From positions 1-18,823 of the forward strand of contig CAAEOE010000049.1 in the NCBI GenBank assembly GCA_900757505.1: DNA of 18,823 bases. The letters are read 5' to 3'. Below the pieces are notes generated by a model. That model did no database searches. It worked only from the letters and a program-made list of their open reading frames with translations, and had not been told where the DNA came from. Of the stretch, positions 6,845 to 14,300 are shown piece after piece. Position numbers and translations under genes: made by a program. Each line of letters opens with the position of its first letter. Position 1 is the first letter of the stretch. The stretch is from an uncultured Collinsella sp. Its GTDB lineage: Bacteria; Actinomycetota; Coriobacteriia; Coriobacteriales; Coriobacteriaceae.

Positions 6845-8146
6845 ATGGCCAAGAGCAGGTACGCCGATGCCACCAAGGCCGCTCGCAGGGCCGCGATGTC
6901 TGCCCACAAAGTCACGGCTGCGGCGAATGCTGGCAACGCCGACGCGTCCGCGCAGCCGACTGCCGGTGCTGCCACCGAGCCCGCCCGTGACGCCCGTCGC
7001 GACGAGCTCACGCACGTGGACGCCAAGGGCGAGGTGCGTATGGTGGACGTGTCCGACAAGGCCGAGACCCATCGCATTGCCATCGCCGAGGGCACCATCC
7101 TCATGCACCCCGAGACGCAGGCCATGGTGCTGCAGGACCGCGCTAAAAAGGGCGATGTGCTTGCTTGTGCGCGCGTGGCGGGCATCATGGCCATCAAGCG
7201 CACGAGCGACATCATCCCCATGTGCCATCCGCTGCTCATTACCAAGAGCAAGTGCGACATTGCGCCCATCGCTCCGGCGGGGACGCCGGCCGAGGACGTG
7301 CCCGAGGGCTGGGCGCCGGCGCGCGTGGACGGGCAGGTTGGCTTTCACGTACTGGTTACAGCTGGTGTGACGGGCAAGACCGGCATCGAGATGGAGGCCC
7401 TGACCGGCGCGAGTGCCGCGTGTCTGACCATCTATGACATGTGCAAGGCCGTCGATCGCGGCATGGAGATCGTCGACGTGCGCCTGCTGCACAAGGAGGG
7501 CGGTCGCTCGGGCGTGTGGGATCGTGCCGAACGCCAGGCCGCTACTGTTGAGGCCGTGGGAGCCGCGGGCAATGCACCCGCGGGCACACCCGTCGCCGTT
7601 GCGCCCGCAGCTCCGGCACCGGCCGTTCCCGCGATCGCGTTTATCGGCTACCAAAACTCGGGCAAGACCACACTCGTCGAGAAGGTCATCGCCGAGCTCA
7701 CACGCCGCGGCCTGCGCGTAGGTTCGCTCAAGCATCATGGGCATCATGGCTTTGATATCGATGTGCCCGCTAAGGATACGTGGCGCCATCACCAGGCCGG
7801 ATCCAAGCACGTGGGACTCATCTGCGCCACGCGCTGGGCGGAGTACGCCGACACACGCGAGGAGGACGAGATGCCCGCGCGCGAGCTGCTGTCGCGCTAC
7901 AACGATGTCGACGTGGTGATCATTGAGGGCTACAAGACCGAGGGTTTCGACAACATCGTGGTCGCGCGCTCCGGTGTCGACCGTCTGCGTGGCAAGAGCT
8001 CGCTCGACCTGGTCGACGGTCACACGCTGGCCCTTGCCTGCAACGAAGCCCTGGCGCGTCAGGCCTTCGACGCCGGCTTCGCGACCCGAGCCATCAACAT
8101 CAATGACGCCCGAGCCATCTGCGATCTCATCCAAGACCACCTTTAA
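6845..8146 (+). CDS. MoaC-MobB fusion protein (molybdenum cofactor biosynthesis)
   Basis: A 433-residue two-domain protein. Residues 1-54 form an Ala- and Lys-rich extension. Residues 55-225 match MoaC, the cyclic pyranopterin monophosphate synthase, from LTHVDAKGEVRMVDVSDKA to HKEGGRSGVW. The catalytic-region residues KKGD (K102) and DMCK (D198, K201) are present, as are IPMCHPL and GIEMEALTGAS. An Ala/Pro linker (about 226-262) leads to a MobB-type GTP-binding domain (263-433) with Walker A GYQNSGKT at 268-275, KHHGHHGFDID and VVIIEGYK. MobB assists MobA in guanine dinucleotide cofactor formation. GGAGGA lies 7 nt before the ATG. The operon with moaA is clear. An in-frame ATG at 6800 lies inside moaA and is unlikely to be used. 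Confidence 0.93.
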   Translation: MAKSRYADATKAARRAAMSAHKVTAAANAGNADASAQPTAGAATEPARDARRDELTHVDAKGEVRMVDVSDKAETHRIAIAEGTILMHPETQAMVLQDRAKKGDVLACARVAGIMAIKRTSDIIPMCHPLLITKSKCDIAPIAPAGTPAEDVPEGWAPARVDGQVGFHVLVTAGVTGKTGIEMEALTGASAACLTIYDMCKAVDRGMEIVDVRLLHKEGGRSGVWDRAERQAATVEAVGAAGNAPAGTPVAVAPAAPAPAVPAIAFIGYQNSGKTTLVEKVIAELTRRGLRVGSLKHHGHHGFDIDVPAKDTWRHHQAGSKHVGLICATRWAEYADTREEDEMPARELLSRYNDVDVVIIEGYKTEGFDNIVVARSGVDRLRGKSSLDLVDGHTLALACNEALARQAFDAGFATRAININDARAICDLIQDHL

Positions 8147-8159
8147 GGCTTGACGCTGC

Positions 8160-8259
8160 GCCGGCCCCAAGCACTCCATCTCGCCCCTCAAGCCGTCGCT
8201 CGCGTACCAAAGTACGCGTCGCTCCTCTTTCGGGGCGACCTGGGGCACTTGGAACCGGC
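8160..8259. repeat. 100-nt imperfect hairpin downstream of moaC-mobB
   Basis: The stretch folds back on itself at several nested levels: GCCGG (8160-8164) with CCGGC (8255-8259), TCGCCCC with GGGGCGA, and a central CGCGTAC-CAAA-GTACGCG. It starts 13 nt after the moaC-mobB stop codon. It may be a structured 3' end, a mobile hairpin repeat, or a small RNA. The minus strand reads open across it, but its composition gives no sign of a gene. Confidence 0.5.
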
Positions 8260-8278
8260 TCGCTGCGCTGCCATAACA

Positions 8279-8307
8279 TGCCAAAAAGGGACAGGTTTGT
8301 TTTGGCA
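8279..8307. repeat. short inverted repeat with GGGACAGG core
   Basis: TGCCAAAA (8279-8286) and TTTTGGCA (8300-8307) are 8-bp inverted repeats around GGGACAGGTTTG, followed by GGTTTTATC. GGGACAGG-type hairpins are common dispersed palindromes in bacterial genomes, often linked with REP-associated tyrosine transposases. No such transposase is in this window. It may act as a weak terminator. Confidence 0.5.
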
Positions 8308-8332
8308 GGTTTTATCTGGGCAGACGTCACTT

Positions 8333-8370
8333 CCACCACAAAGGGGCCAGGCACCTTTGTGGTGGTTTTT
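8333..8370 (+). terminator. rho-independent terminator-like hairpin repeat, copy A
   Basis: A perfect 12-bp stem (CCACCACAAAGG, 8333-8344, with CCTTTGTGGTGG, 8354-8365), a 9-nt loop (GGCCAGGCA) and TTTTT immediately after. It would end transcription from the moaA operon. The same hairpin, with the same downstream TTTTTGCTTTG, recurs at 9904-9942, so it is also a dispersed repeat. Confidence 0.7.
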
Positions 8371-8373
8371 GCT

Positions 8374-8410
8374 TTGGTAGATGTGTGGGACATGCCTTAC
8401 AATCTACCAA
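8374..8410 (+). promoter_or_regulatory. putative MFS promoter framed by a 9-bp inverted repeat
   Basis: TTGGTA (8374-8379) and TACAAT (8398-8403), 18 bp apart, form a plausible sigma-A promoter. A perfect inverted repeat, TTGGTAGAT (8374-8382) and ATCTACCAA (8402-8410), spans it: one arm covers the -35 and the other overlaps the end of the -10. This arrangement suits a dimeric repressor, or a hairpin if transcribed from upstream. The leader to the MFS start would be about 130 nt. Confidence 0.4.
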
Positions 8411-8462
8411 GTAGTTCATGACGGGCGAAAAACGGAGAAAAGGGGCTTGATGCGTCCTTAAT

Positions 8463-8528
8463 GTTTCATGCGGATTGATTGATTTGACAGACGGTGGCGA
8501 ATGCCCGCCGTCCGCATTCGTATGAAAC
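8463..8528 (+). promoter_or_regulatory. structured leader immediately upstream of the MFS ribosome binding site
   Basis: An inner hairpin, GACGGTGG (8490-8497) with CCGCCGTC (8505-8512), has an 8-bp stem with one G-T pair. Outer arms ATGCGGA (8468-8474) with TCCGCAT (8511-8517), and GTTTCAT (8463-8469) with ATGAAAC (8522-8528), provide competing or extended pairings. The structure ends exactly where AAGGAG (8529-8534) begins, so it could affect access of ribosomes. It does not match a riboswitch class I know. Confidence 0.4.
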
Positions 8529-8539
8529 AAGGAGTCTCC

Positions 8540-9820
8540 ATGCTCGCCTCCCTTTTCTCAAAGCCTCAATCATCGCTGTCCGCGCAGGCCAAGCGCCTGG
8601 TGGCGATGCGCTTTCTCATCTACACCGGTTTTCAGACCAGCTACTTTATCGGCGTCATCGGAACGCTCACCTATGCGGACGGCGCTTCGGTCGTCGCGAC
8701 ATCGCTGGCCGTCCTGTTCATGAACGTTTTCGTGATCCTGGGATCCTTTGCGGGCGGTGCTGCGCTCGATGCATGGGGTCCGCGCCGCCATTTCTTGCTG
8801 AGCATCGTCGGTGCTCTTGCAACTGGCACGGCAATCATCGCCTTTGGTAGCGCGACCGGCGTCGTACTGCTCGGCGCGGTGTTTCTGGGCTTTGTGATGG
8901 GATTCGCCCAGCCCATCGCCACGTCCTATCCGGCCTACCTCACCGACGATCCTGTCGAGCTCAAAGACATCAACTCCGCCATCGCCATGTTTTCAAACGT
9001 GAGTATCATCGTTGGCCCCACGCTGGGTGGCTTTGTCGCGGCTGCTGCGTCGTCGCGCGCGGTGTTTGTTCTCATGATGCTCTTTACCGTGCTGGCGCTC
9101 ATCGCCGGTTGGGGCTTTAGGCCGCAGACCAGCCATGTCGTCGGGGATGCGGATGCCGATTCGGCGGAGGAAGGGGAGCGTGCGGGACAAAGCTCCAACC
9201 CCAGCACATCCACCCGCGCCACCTTCGCAGCCAGCATCAAGACGGTCTTCACCAACAGTGTCCTCGCGCTACTTTTCTGCATCATTTTTCTTTCGAACTT
9301 TGGCTACGGAGCCTTCGATCCGCTCGAGTCGTTTTTCTATCGCGATGTCCTACGCGTCGGCGTTGAGTGGATGGGCTGGCTCTCGTCGGCCTCGGGCGTG
9401 GGCGCGGTGCTGGGTGCCGTGCTCGCGCTCCGCTTGCCGCCGCACTTGGTCAACCTAAAAACGCTGCTCGTGGCACTTATGTCCGTGGGCCTGGGAAGCC
9501 TGCTCTATGTGGGGACGCCGTACGTGGGTGTGGCCCTTGTCGGTCAGGTCGCCCTGGGCATAGCTTGGGGTGTCGTCAACCCGTTCCACAACACCATCGT
9601 GCAAACGACGGCGCCGCTCGAGCAGCTTGGTCGCGTCAATTCGGTCATGGGCTTTGGCAATATGTTCGCTGGCGTGGCCCCGCTGGCGATTGCTCCGTGG
9701 CTGGCGGCGACGTTTGGCGTGCAGCAGACGCTCATCGGAGCAGGCATGGTCGTGACGGCAGTCCCCGCGGCGTTGCTGCTGTTTGGGCGCCGGCATTTTG
9801 ATCGTGCCGCAAGGCAGTAA
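8540..9820 (+). CDS. major facilitator superfamily transporter
   Basis: A 426-residue integral membrane protein with about 12 hydrophobic segments. The MFS motif A between helices 2 and 3 is present as GGAALDAWGPRRHF (about 72-85). The following helices include GFVMGFAQPIATSYPAYLTDD and NVSIIVGPTLGGFVA, as in the drug-exporter-like MFS_3 group. A charged cytoplasmic loop (about residues 198-227, DADADSAEEGE) separates the two halves. The start at 8540 has AAGGAG 5 nt upstream. An in-frame ATG at 8522 is too close to the preceding hairpin and lacks a site of its own. Substrate is unknown; export of a drug or metabolite is the usual role. The gene is probably monocistronic, with hairpin repeats on both sides. 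Confidence 0.88.
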   Translation: MLASLFSKPQSSLSAQAKRLVAMRFLIYTGFQTSYFIGVIGTLTYADGASVVATSLAVLFMNVFVILGSFAGGAALDAWGPRRHFLLSIVGALATGTAIIAFGSATGVVLLGAVFLGFVMGFAQPIATSYPAYLTDDPVELKDINSAIAMFSNVSIIVGPTLGGFVAAAASSRAVFVLMMLFTVLALIAGWGFRPQTSHVVGDADADSAEEGERAGQSSNPSTSTRATFAASIKTVFTNSVLALLFCIIFLSNFGYGAFDPLESFFYRDVLRVGVEWMGWLSSASGVGAVLGAVLALRLPPHLVNLKTLLVALMSVGLGSLLYVGTPYVGVALVGQVALGIAWGVVNPFHNTIVQTTAPLEQLGRVNSVMGFGNMFAGVAPLAIAPWLAATFGVQQTLIGAGMVVTAVPAALLLFGRRHFDRAARQ

Positions 9821-9823
9821 AGA

Positions 9824-9882
9824 CCATCACAACATTCGATGAAAATCGCGATTTTGCCGAAAAACATCGAATGTTGTGATGG
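9824..9882. repeat. 59-bp palindromic repeat, copy 3
   Basis: Perfect 16-bp arms identical to those of copy 2, starting 3 nt after the MFS stop codon. The loop differs from the other copies and contains its own near-palindrome, AAAATCGCGATTTT, while the total length remains 59 bp. Conserved arms and length with a changed loop suggest selection on the folded structure. It is a likely 3' end for the MFS transcript. Confidence 0.85.
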
Positions 9883-9903
9883 TTTGGCCCACAAACGCCA
9901 CTT

Positions 9904-9942
9904 CCCCCACAAAGGGGGCCAGGCACCTTTGTGGTGGTTTTT
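9904..9942 (+). terminator. rho-independent terminator-like hairpin repeat, copy B
   Basis: Arms CCCCCACAAAGG (9904-9915) and CCTTTGTGGTGG (9926-9937) with one mismatch, a 10-nt loop and TTTTT at 9938-9942. Sequence and downstream TTTTTGCTTTG match copy A at 8333-8370. Together with the 59-bp repeat it makes a double hairpin after the MFS gene. Confidence 0.7.
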
Positions 9943-10031
9943 GCTTTGACGGGCCGCGCCTGTGCCTTGGTATACCATGTACGCCGTTTGCGAATACACC
10001 CCACACCGCCGCACAACTCAGAAAGGCCCCC

Positions 10032-10853
10032 ATGGACGCCACCTTCAGCCACATCAAAGCCGTGTTCTGCGATATCGACGGTACGCTGCTCACGAGCCGG
10101 CACACGGTGTCCCCGCGCACCGTGGCGGCGATCCGCGCCCTGCGCGAGCGTGGCGTGCTCTTTGGCCTGTGCACCGGGCGCGACGCCCATGCAACCGAGG
10201 CCATGTACGAGCTCTGGGGCATCGAAGGCCTGGTGGACGTGCTCGTGGGCTGCGGTGGCGCCGAGGTCATCGACCGCGCGTACGACATCAACGAGCTGAG
10301 CTATCCGCTGCCGGGCGAGACCATCGCGCGCATCTGCAAGCACATGGCGGACCTTCCGGCAACACCCGTCTGCCCCCGAGACGGCGTGTTCTACGTGCCC
10401 GAGAGCAACGCGTGCGTCGAGCACCTGTCACGCGTCGACGGCGTGCCCTACCAGGTGGTCGATTTTGCCGAGTTCTTGCGCGAGCCGCAGCCCAAGGTGA
10501 TGTTTACCATGGCGCCCGAGGTAATGCCGCGGGTGATTGAGCGGGCGTCGACGTTTGCCGATAACACTGTTAAGGCGGCGGCTCTGCAAACCACGCAGCG
10601 GCTCTACGAGTTCATGGATCCGCGCGTGTCCAAGACGCGCGGCCTTGGGCGCGTGGCGGAGCTCAACGACATGGAGCTCCAGAACATCTGCGTGTTTGGC
10701 GATGCGGACAACGACACCTGCATGGTGGCTGACGCCGGCGTTGGCGTGGCCATGGCAAACGGCAGCGCCGCCACCCGCGCCGCCGCCGATTTTGTAACCG
10801 TCAGCAACGACGAAGACGGCATTGCGATCTTTGTCGAGGAACATCTGCTGTAG
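10032..10853 (+). CDS. Cof-type HAD-superfamily hydrolase
   Basis: A 273-residue HAD phosphatase of the Cof (class IIB cap) type, which hydrolyses sugar phosphates, nucleotides or similar small phosphoesters in the cytoplasm. Motif I is FCDIDGTLL with nucleophile D14 and D16. Motif II is LCTGR. Motif III lysine is K201 in DPRVSKTRG. Motif IV is GDADND (223-228), which binds Mg2+, followed by VGVAMANG as in Cof proteins. The ATG at 10032 has GAAAGG about 5 nt upstream. Longer in-frame starts begin inside the upstream terminator repeat and are rejected. A TATACC at 9971-9976 is a possible -10 with a poor -35. The physiological substrate cannot be deduced. Confidence 0.92.
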   Translation: MDATFSHIKAVFCDIDGTLLTSRHTVSPRTVAAIRALRERGVLFGLCTGRDAHATEAMYELWGIEGLVDVLVGCGGAEVIDRAYDINELSYPLPGETIARICKHMADLPATPVCPRDGVFYVPESNACVEHLSRVDGVPYQVVDFAEFLREPQPKVMFTMAPEVMPRVIERASTFADNTVKAAALQTTQRLYEFMDPRVSKTRGLGRVAELNDMELQNICVFGDADNDTCMVADAGVGVAMANGSAATRAAADFVTVSNDEDGIAIFVEEHLL

Positions 10854-10856
10854 CGC

Positions 10857-10872
10857 CGGGGGAGAACCCCCG
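10857..10872 (+). terminator. hairpin after the HAD gene, with degenerate repeat behind it
   Basis: CGGGGG-AGAA-CCCCCG begins 3 nt after the HAD stop codon: a 6-bp GC stem with a tetraloop but no T run. Immediately after it, 10877-10900 (GGGGACAGGCGCCTTTGTGGTGG) is a decayed half of the hairpin repeat at 8333 and 9904. It probably ends transcription inefficiently. Confidence 0.45.
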
Positions 10873-10978
10873 CAATGGGGACAGGCGCCTTTGTGGTGGC
10901 CTCAGGCGATTTGGGCGAATTGATGCCTAAAATCTGCGCGATAATTCAAATATAGTTGTCTGAACATCATGCCTCTAA

Positions 10979-11268
10979 CCACCGGTGGGTTAAAGATATT
11001 CTCATCAGTTTGGTAGGATATTCCTTCCGGTTAATAATCTACCGTTCACGGTCGATTTTCGACCGTTCACAGGATGTTTGCTCTTGAGCAAAAGGTTGTG
11101 CAAATAAATAAAATGCTATTAAAAAACTGATAACTAACTTAATTACCAGTAGAAACAGATATTTTATAGCGAATAAACGAAGGCAAATCTAAACAATTGT
11201 CAAGAGAATTAAGAACTTGCACAAAAATGTCGGTTTTGCTGCTCAGATGTTTAAACAATCGTTATAAT
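10979..11268 (+). promoter_or_regulatory. AT-rich regulatory region of the pilus locus
   Basis: Most of the 504-bp gap 10854-11357 is AT-rich, unlike the rest of the window, and I see no gene in it. It contains a perfect 10-bp palindrome CCACCGGTGG (10979-10988), the direct repeats described separately at 11041-11070, a weak promoter candidate TTGAGC (11084-11089) with TAAAAT (11109-11114), and a perfect -10 hexamer TATAAT (11263-11268) without a good -35. Two start regions, or strong dependence on an activator, are plausible. Confidence 0.5.
11041..11070 (+). promoter_or_regulatory. paired 9-bp direct repeats, LytTR-type operator geometry
   Basis: ACCGTTCAC occurs twice, at 11041-11049 and 11062-11070, separated by exactly 12 bp (21-bp period, two helical turns). 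LytTR-domain response regulators such as AgrA and ComE bind 9-bp direct repeats with 12-bp spacing and an (A)C(C/A)GTT core, and AlgR sites contain ACCGTTCG. A 7-bp inverted repeat, CGGTCGA-TTT-TCGACCG (11049-11065), bridges the two copies. The weak promoter at 11084-11114 starts 13 bp downstream, a suitable distance for activation. The regulator is not in the window. Confidence 0.5.
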
Positions 11269-11357
11269 TGCATCACTTAGCGAGCGCAATTACAGATTGC
11301 GCAGATACGTTTGATAGGGAAAGAGCAAGATCGCGGTCTCTTGGGGAGGAGACATCG

Positions 11358-14300
11358 ATGAAAGCGAATTCGGACAAATCTAAGCAGAGTAATAAAGCGA
11401 CGCGCCGTGTACTGGCAGGCGTTTTGTGCGGAGTCTCCGTTTTGAGCCTGGTACTGTCGCTCGTCATGCCCCCGATCTCGCAGGCCATTGCCAACGATGC
11501 CCAGACGGTTTCTACCGAGGAAACTGTGATGGGGGGGGGTTCCTCAAGTGAGTCTACTGGTATAGACAACAGTACTAACGGGGATGCCGGCACAGACGCC
11601 GAAAACCAGAACAGCGACGATGCTGCGAGCGACGACGACGCTCGGCCGGAGGAGCAGTCCAAGGACGAGTCGCAGGCGGAAGATAATGATGCGATGGATG
11701 TTAACGCTGTCGCGTCAGCCGAGGAGGCTGCAGAGAGCGAAGAGACAACCACAGCTATTACTAACATTACTAACGCCGATGATTTGTCAGCTAAGCTTCA
11801 AGGCGTTGGGGAAAACCAAACTGCCCGCTTCGAGCTCACAGCTGATATTGACTATGCTGGTGAAATCAAACTTGAGAAGAGCGGCAGCAATATAACGCTG
11901 AACTTAAACGGTCATAAGATCAAGTGCTTGAACACCGACAAGCCGTTATTTGATGTTGCTAACGGCGCAACACTTACAATTAAGGACGAAATTAAGGACT
12001 CCGCGCCGGTGACTGAGACGGTCAACGATGTCCAACAGCTGACTGATCAGGGGCAGAAGCCGGATCCCAATAATTATGGCAAGAAAGTCGAGCTAAATTA
12101 CGTTGGTGGCATTCCGTCTAATCTTACCTACTACGTGACCAAATCGACTCCGAGTGGTACAGGGACAATCGAGACGCTTGTCAGACATAACGTCGATATT
12201 AAGGGCGCCATCGTGGCGTGCGACGGCAACGCAAATCTAAAGCTCATCAATCTGTATAACAACAACGGCAAGGGTGGCACGTTTAACCTTGTGAGCGGCG
12301 TGATCACGCAAAAACAAGGCAGCAGCGTTAGCAGCTTGGTCTATGCCGAGAACGGCTCTACCGTCAACATGCGCGGCGGCTATGTGTGTGGAGCTTCTGG
12401 CTCGGGTGCGGGCGGCGGAATTGAAATACACGGTAATTCGACCCTCGAGGTTTCCGGTGGCGTAATTGCCGGCAACAGTGCTCCTAGTGGCGGTGGTGTG
12501 TATGCTAAAGACTCCACGGTCAACATAACTAATGGCGTAATCTCCGGCAACAGCACGCTTGCTACTGGTGTTGGTTTCGGCGGCGGCATCATGGCCGAAG
12601 GCGGCAGCGTTACTGTTTCTGGTGGCTACATTACTAACAATAAATATGCCAATTACTGTGGTAACGATGGTAATGGCGATCATGGCGGTGCTGGACTTGC
12701 CGCTAAAAACGGTACTCATGTCACCATTTCGGGCGGCCAGATCACGGGCAACTATTCTGAGGAAGCCGGCGGCGGCGTCTATGTGACCGACATCGAACAC
12801 CAAGGGGCGAGCTCGCGCAAGACAATGGCATGGCTCAACATTACGGGGGGAACTATTGCCTCTAACGTGAGTTTTCGCTCTGAGGGTGCCGGCATTCGCG
12901 TGGGCCAGATGGTTGACGCGATGATAAAAGGAGCGTCAAATTCAAATCCAGTCTATATCACTAATAACCACTGCATGTCTCGCTTTGACTGGGGTGGAGG
13001 CGGCATCTTCGTCCAGGGCGATTCTAAGGTCGCGTCTAATGCTGGTAGGCTATTTGTCTATAACTCCTATATAAGCAGCAATGAGGCCGGTGGCTACGGT
13101 GGCGGCGTTGCGGTTTGCCCGACGGGTAAGACTTTGGTGACAGGCACCGACGGCACGGCGATTTTCGGTAATACTTCTGCCGGAAATGAGCAAAACGCGA
13201 ACGATTACGAATCCGTGAGTAATACAGGCAATAACGGCACCCCCCATCTTTCCGGCGGTGGTCACGGTAAGGACCAGGACTCCGACGCCTACAATGCCGA
13301 AGTGTTTCGCAAAAACGGCCACGCGGACTTCTTCCTTGCGGCGGAGGGTCATACGACTCCGATCGCGGCGGTGATTGGCAAAATGCTTGGCGGCGGCGAT
13401 GCTAAGTATCGGGGAAGCTTAGAGCTTCAGAAAGCCATTACTATCCCCGCTAACGGTGGCGTGCAGGTATATAACAGCATCGGCCTGAGTTCGGATGTTA
13501 AGGCTCAAGACCCCGAGGCGATCAATGCGCGAAAGGCTGCGCTAGAGGCGGGCGCGACGTTTATCACGGGCAATTATTCCTGGAACCATGGCGGCGGCAT
13601 CATGTCGAACGGCGACCTGTACATGGGCGCGCCTGAGGACACGTATGTCTATCCGAGCCTCAAGCTCAAGGCGACCAAGAAGCTGGAAGGCCGCAAGCTC
13701 AATGATGGGGAGTTCTCCTTTACGGTGTATCGCAAGGATTCAGACGACCCTTTGGCTGGCACGACAGCTGGCACGACATTCAATCGCGACGTTTGCACCG
13801 AGGTTGGAACAGCAGCAAATGATGCAGAAGGCAGCATTACGTTTGACCTTGGTGAACAATTCGCATCGAGTGGCGCGGGTAACGAAATCACATACTACTT
13901 GGTCGAAGATCCCGGTGGTGATTCTGGCATCACGTACGACTCCAGCGTGTATAAGATTGTGGTGACGGCCGAAGATACCAAGACCTTGCTCATGTCTGTT
14001 CCGAGTAAAGAAAACTCAAGCCAACTGAAGGATCTTTACATCCATAACTACACGATTAAAAACGTCGGTGTAACCAAGTACGAATTCCGCGAGTCGTCTG
14101 GGAAGTGGGAGAACGTAAAAGCGAGGAGCAAGGTGCAGAAGAGTGGAGACTATTATCCAATTATCTGTGAGGGTGACTCCACGACTTTCACTAACAAGTT
14201 CACTCCGTACGACTCGAAGGGCTCCTGGATGCCTATGGCGACTAAGGTCGTTGAGGGTGGCGAGATGAAGGAGTTCACGCTCCAGCTTGCGACCGACACA

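Noticed and set aside
6818..8284. Minus-strand open frame of 488 residues opposite moaC-mobB
   Set aside because: Same reason: it mirrors the codon bias of the fusion gene and has no recognisable motif or ribosome binding site.
8484..8489. Perfect TTGACA in the MFS leader as a -35 box
   Set aside because: No -10-like hexamer lies 15-20 bp downstream. The sequence there is the GC-rich hairpin.
11096..11224. Invertible segment between TTGTGCAA and TTGCACAA in the pilus leader
   Set aside because: The 8-bp arms do not extend further, and no recombinase gene is present in the window. Chance is the simpler explanation in AT-rich DNA.
11268..11357. Adhesin start 30 codons further upstream
   Set aside because: The ATG at 11358 has a strong ribosome binding site and directly precedes a normal signal peptide. 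The upstream extension overlaps the TATAAT region.
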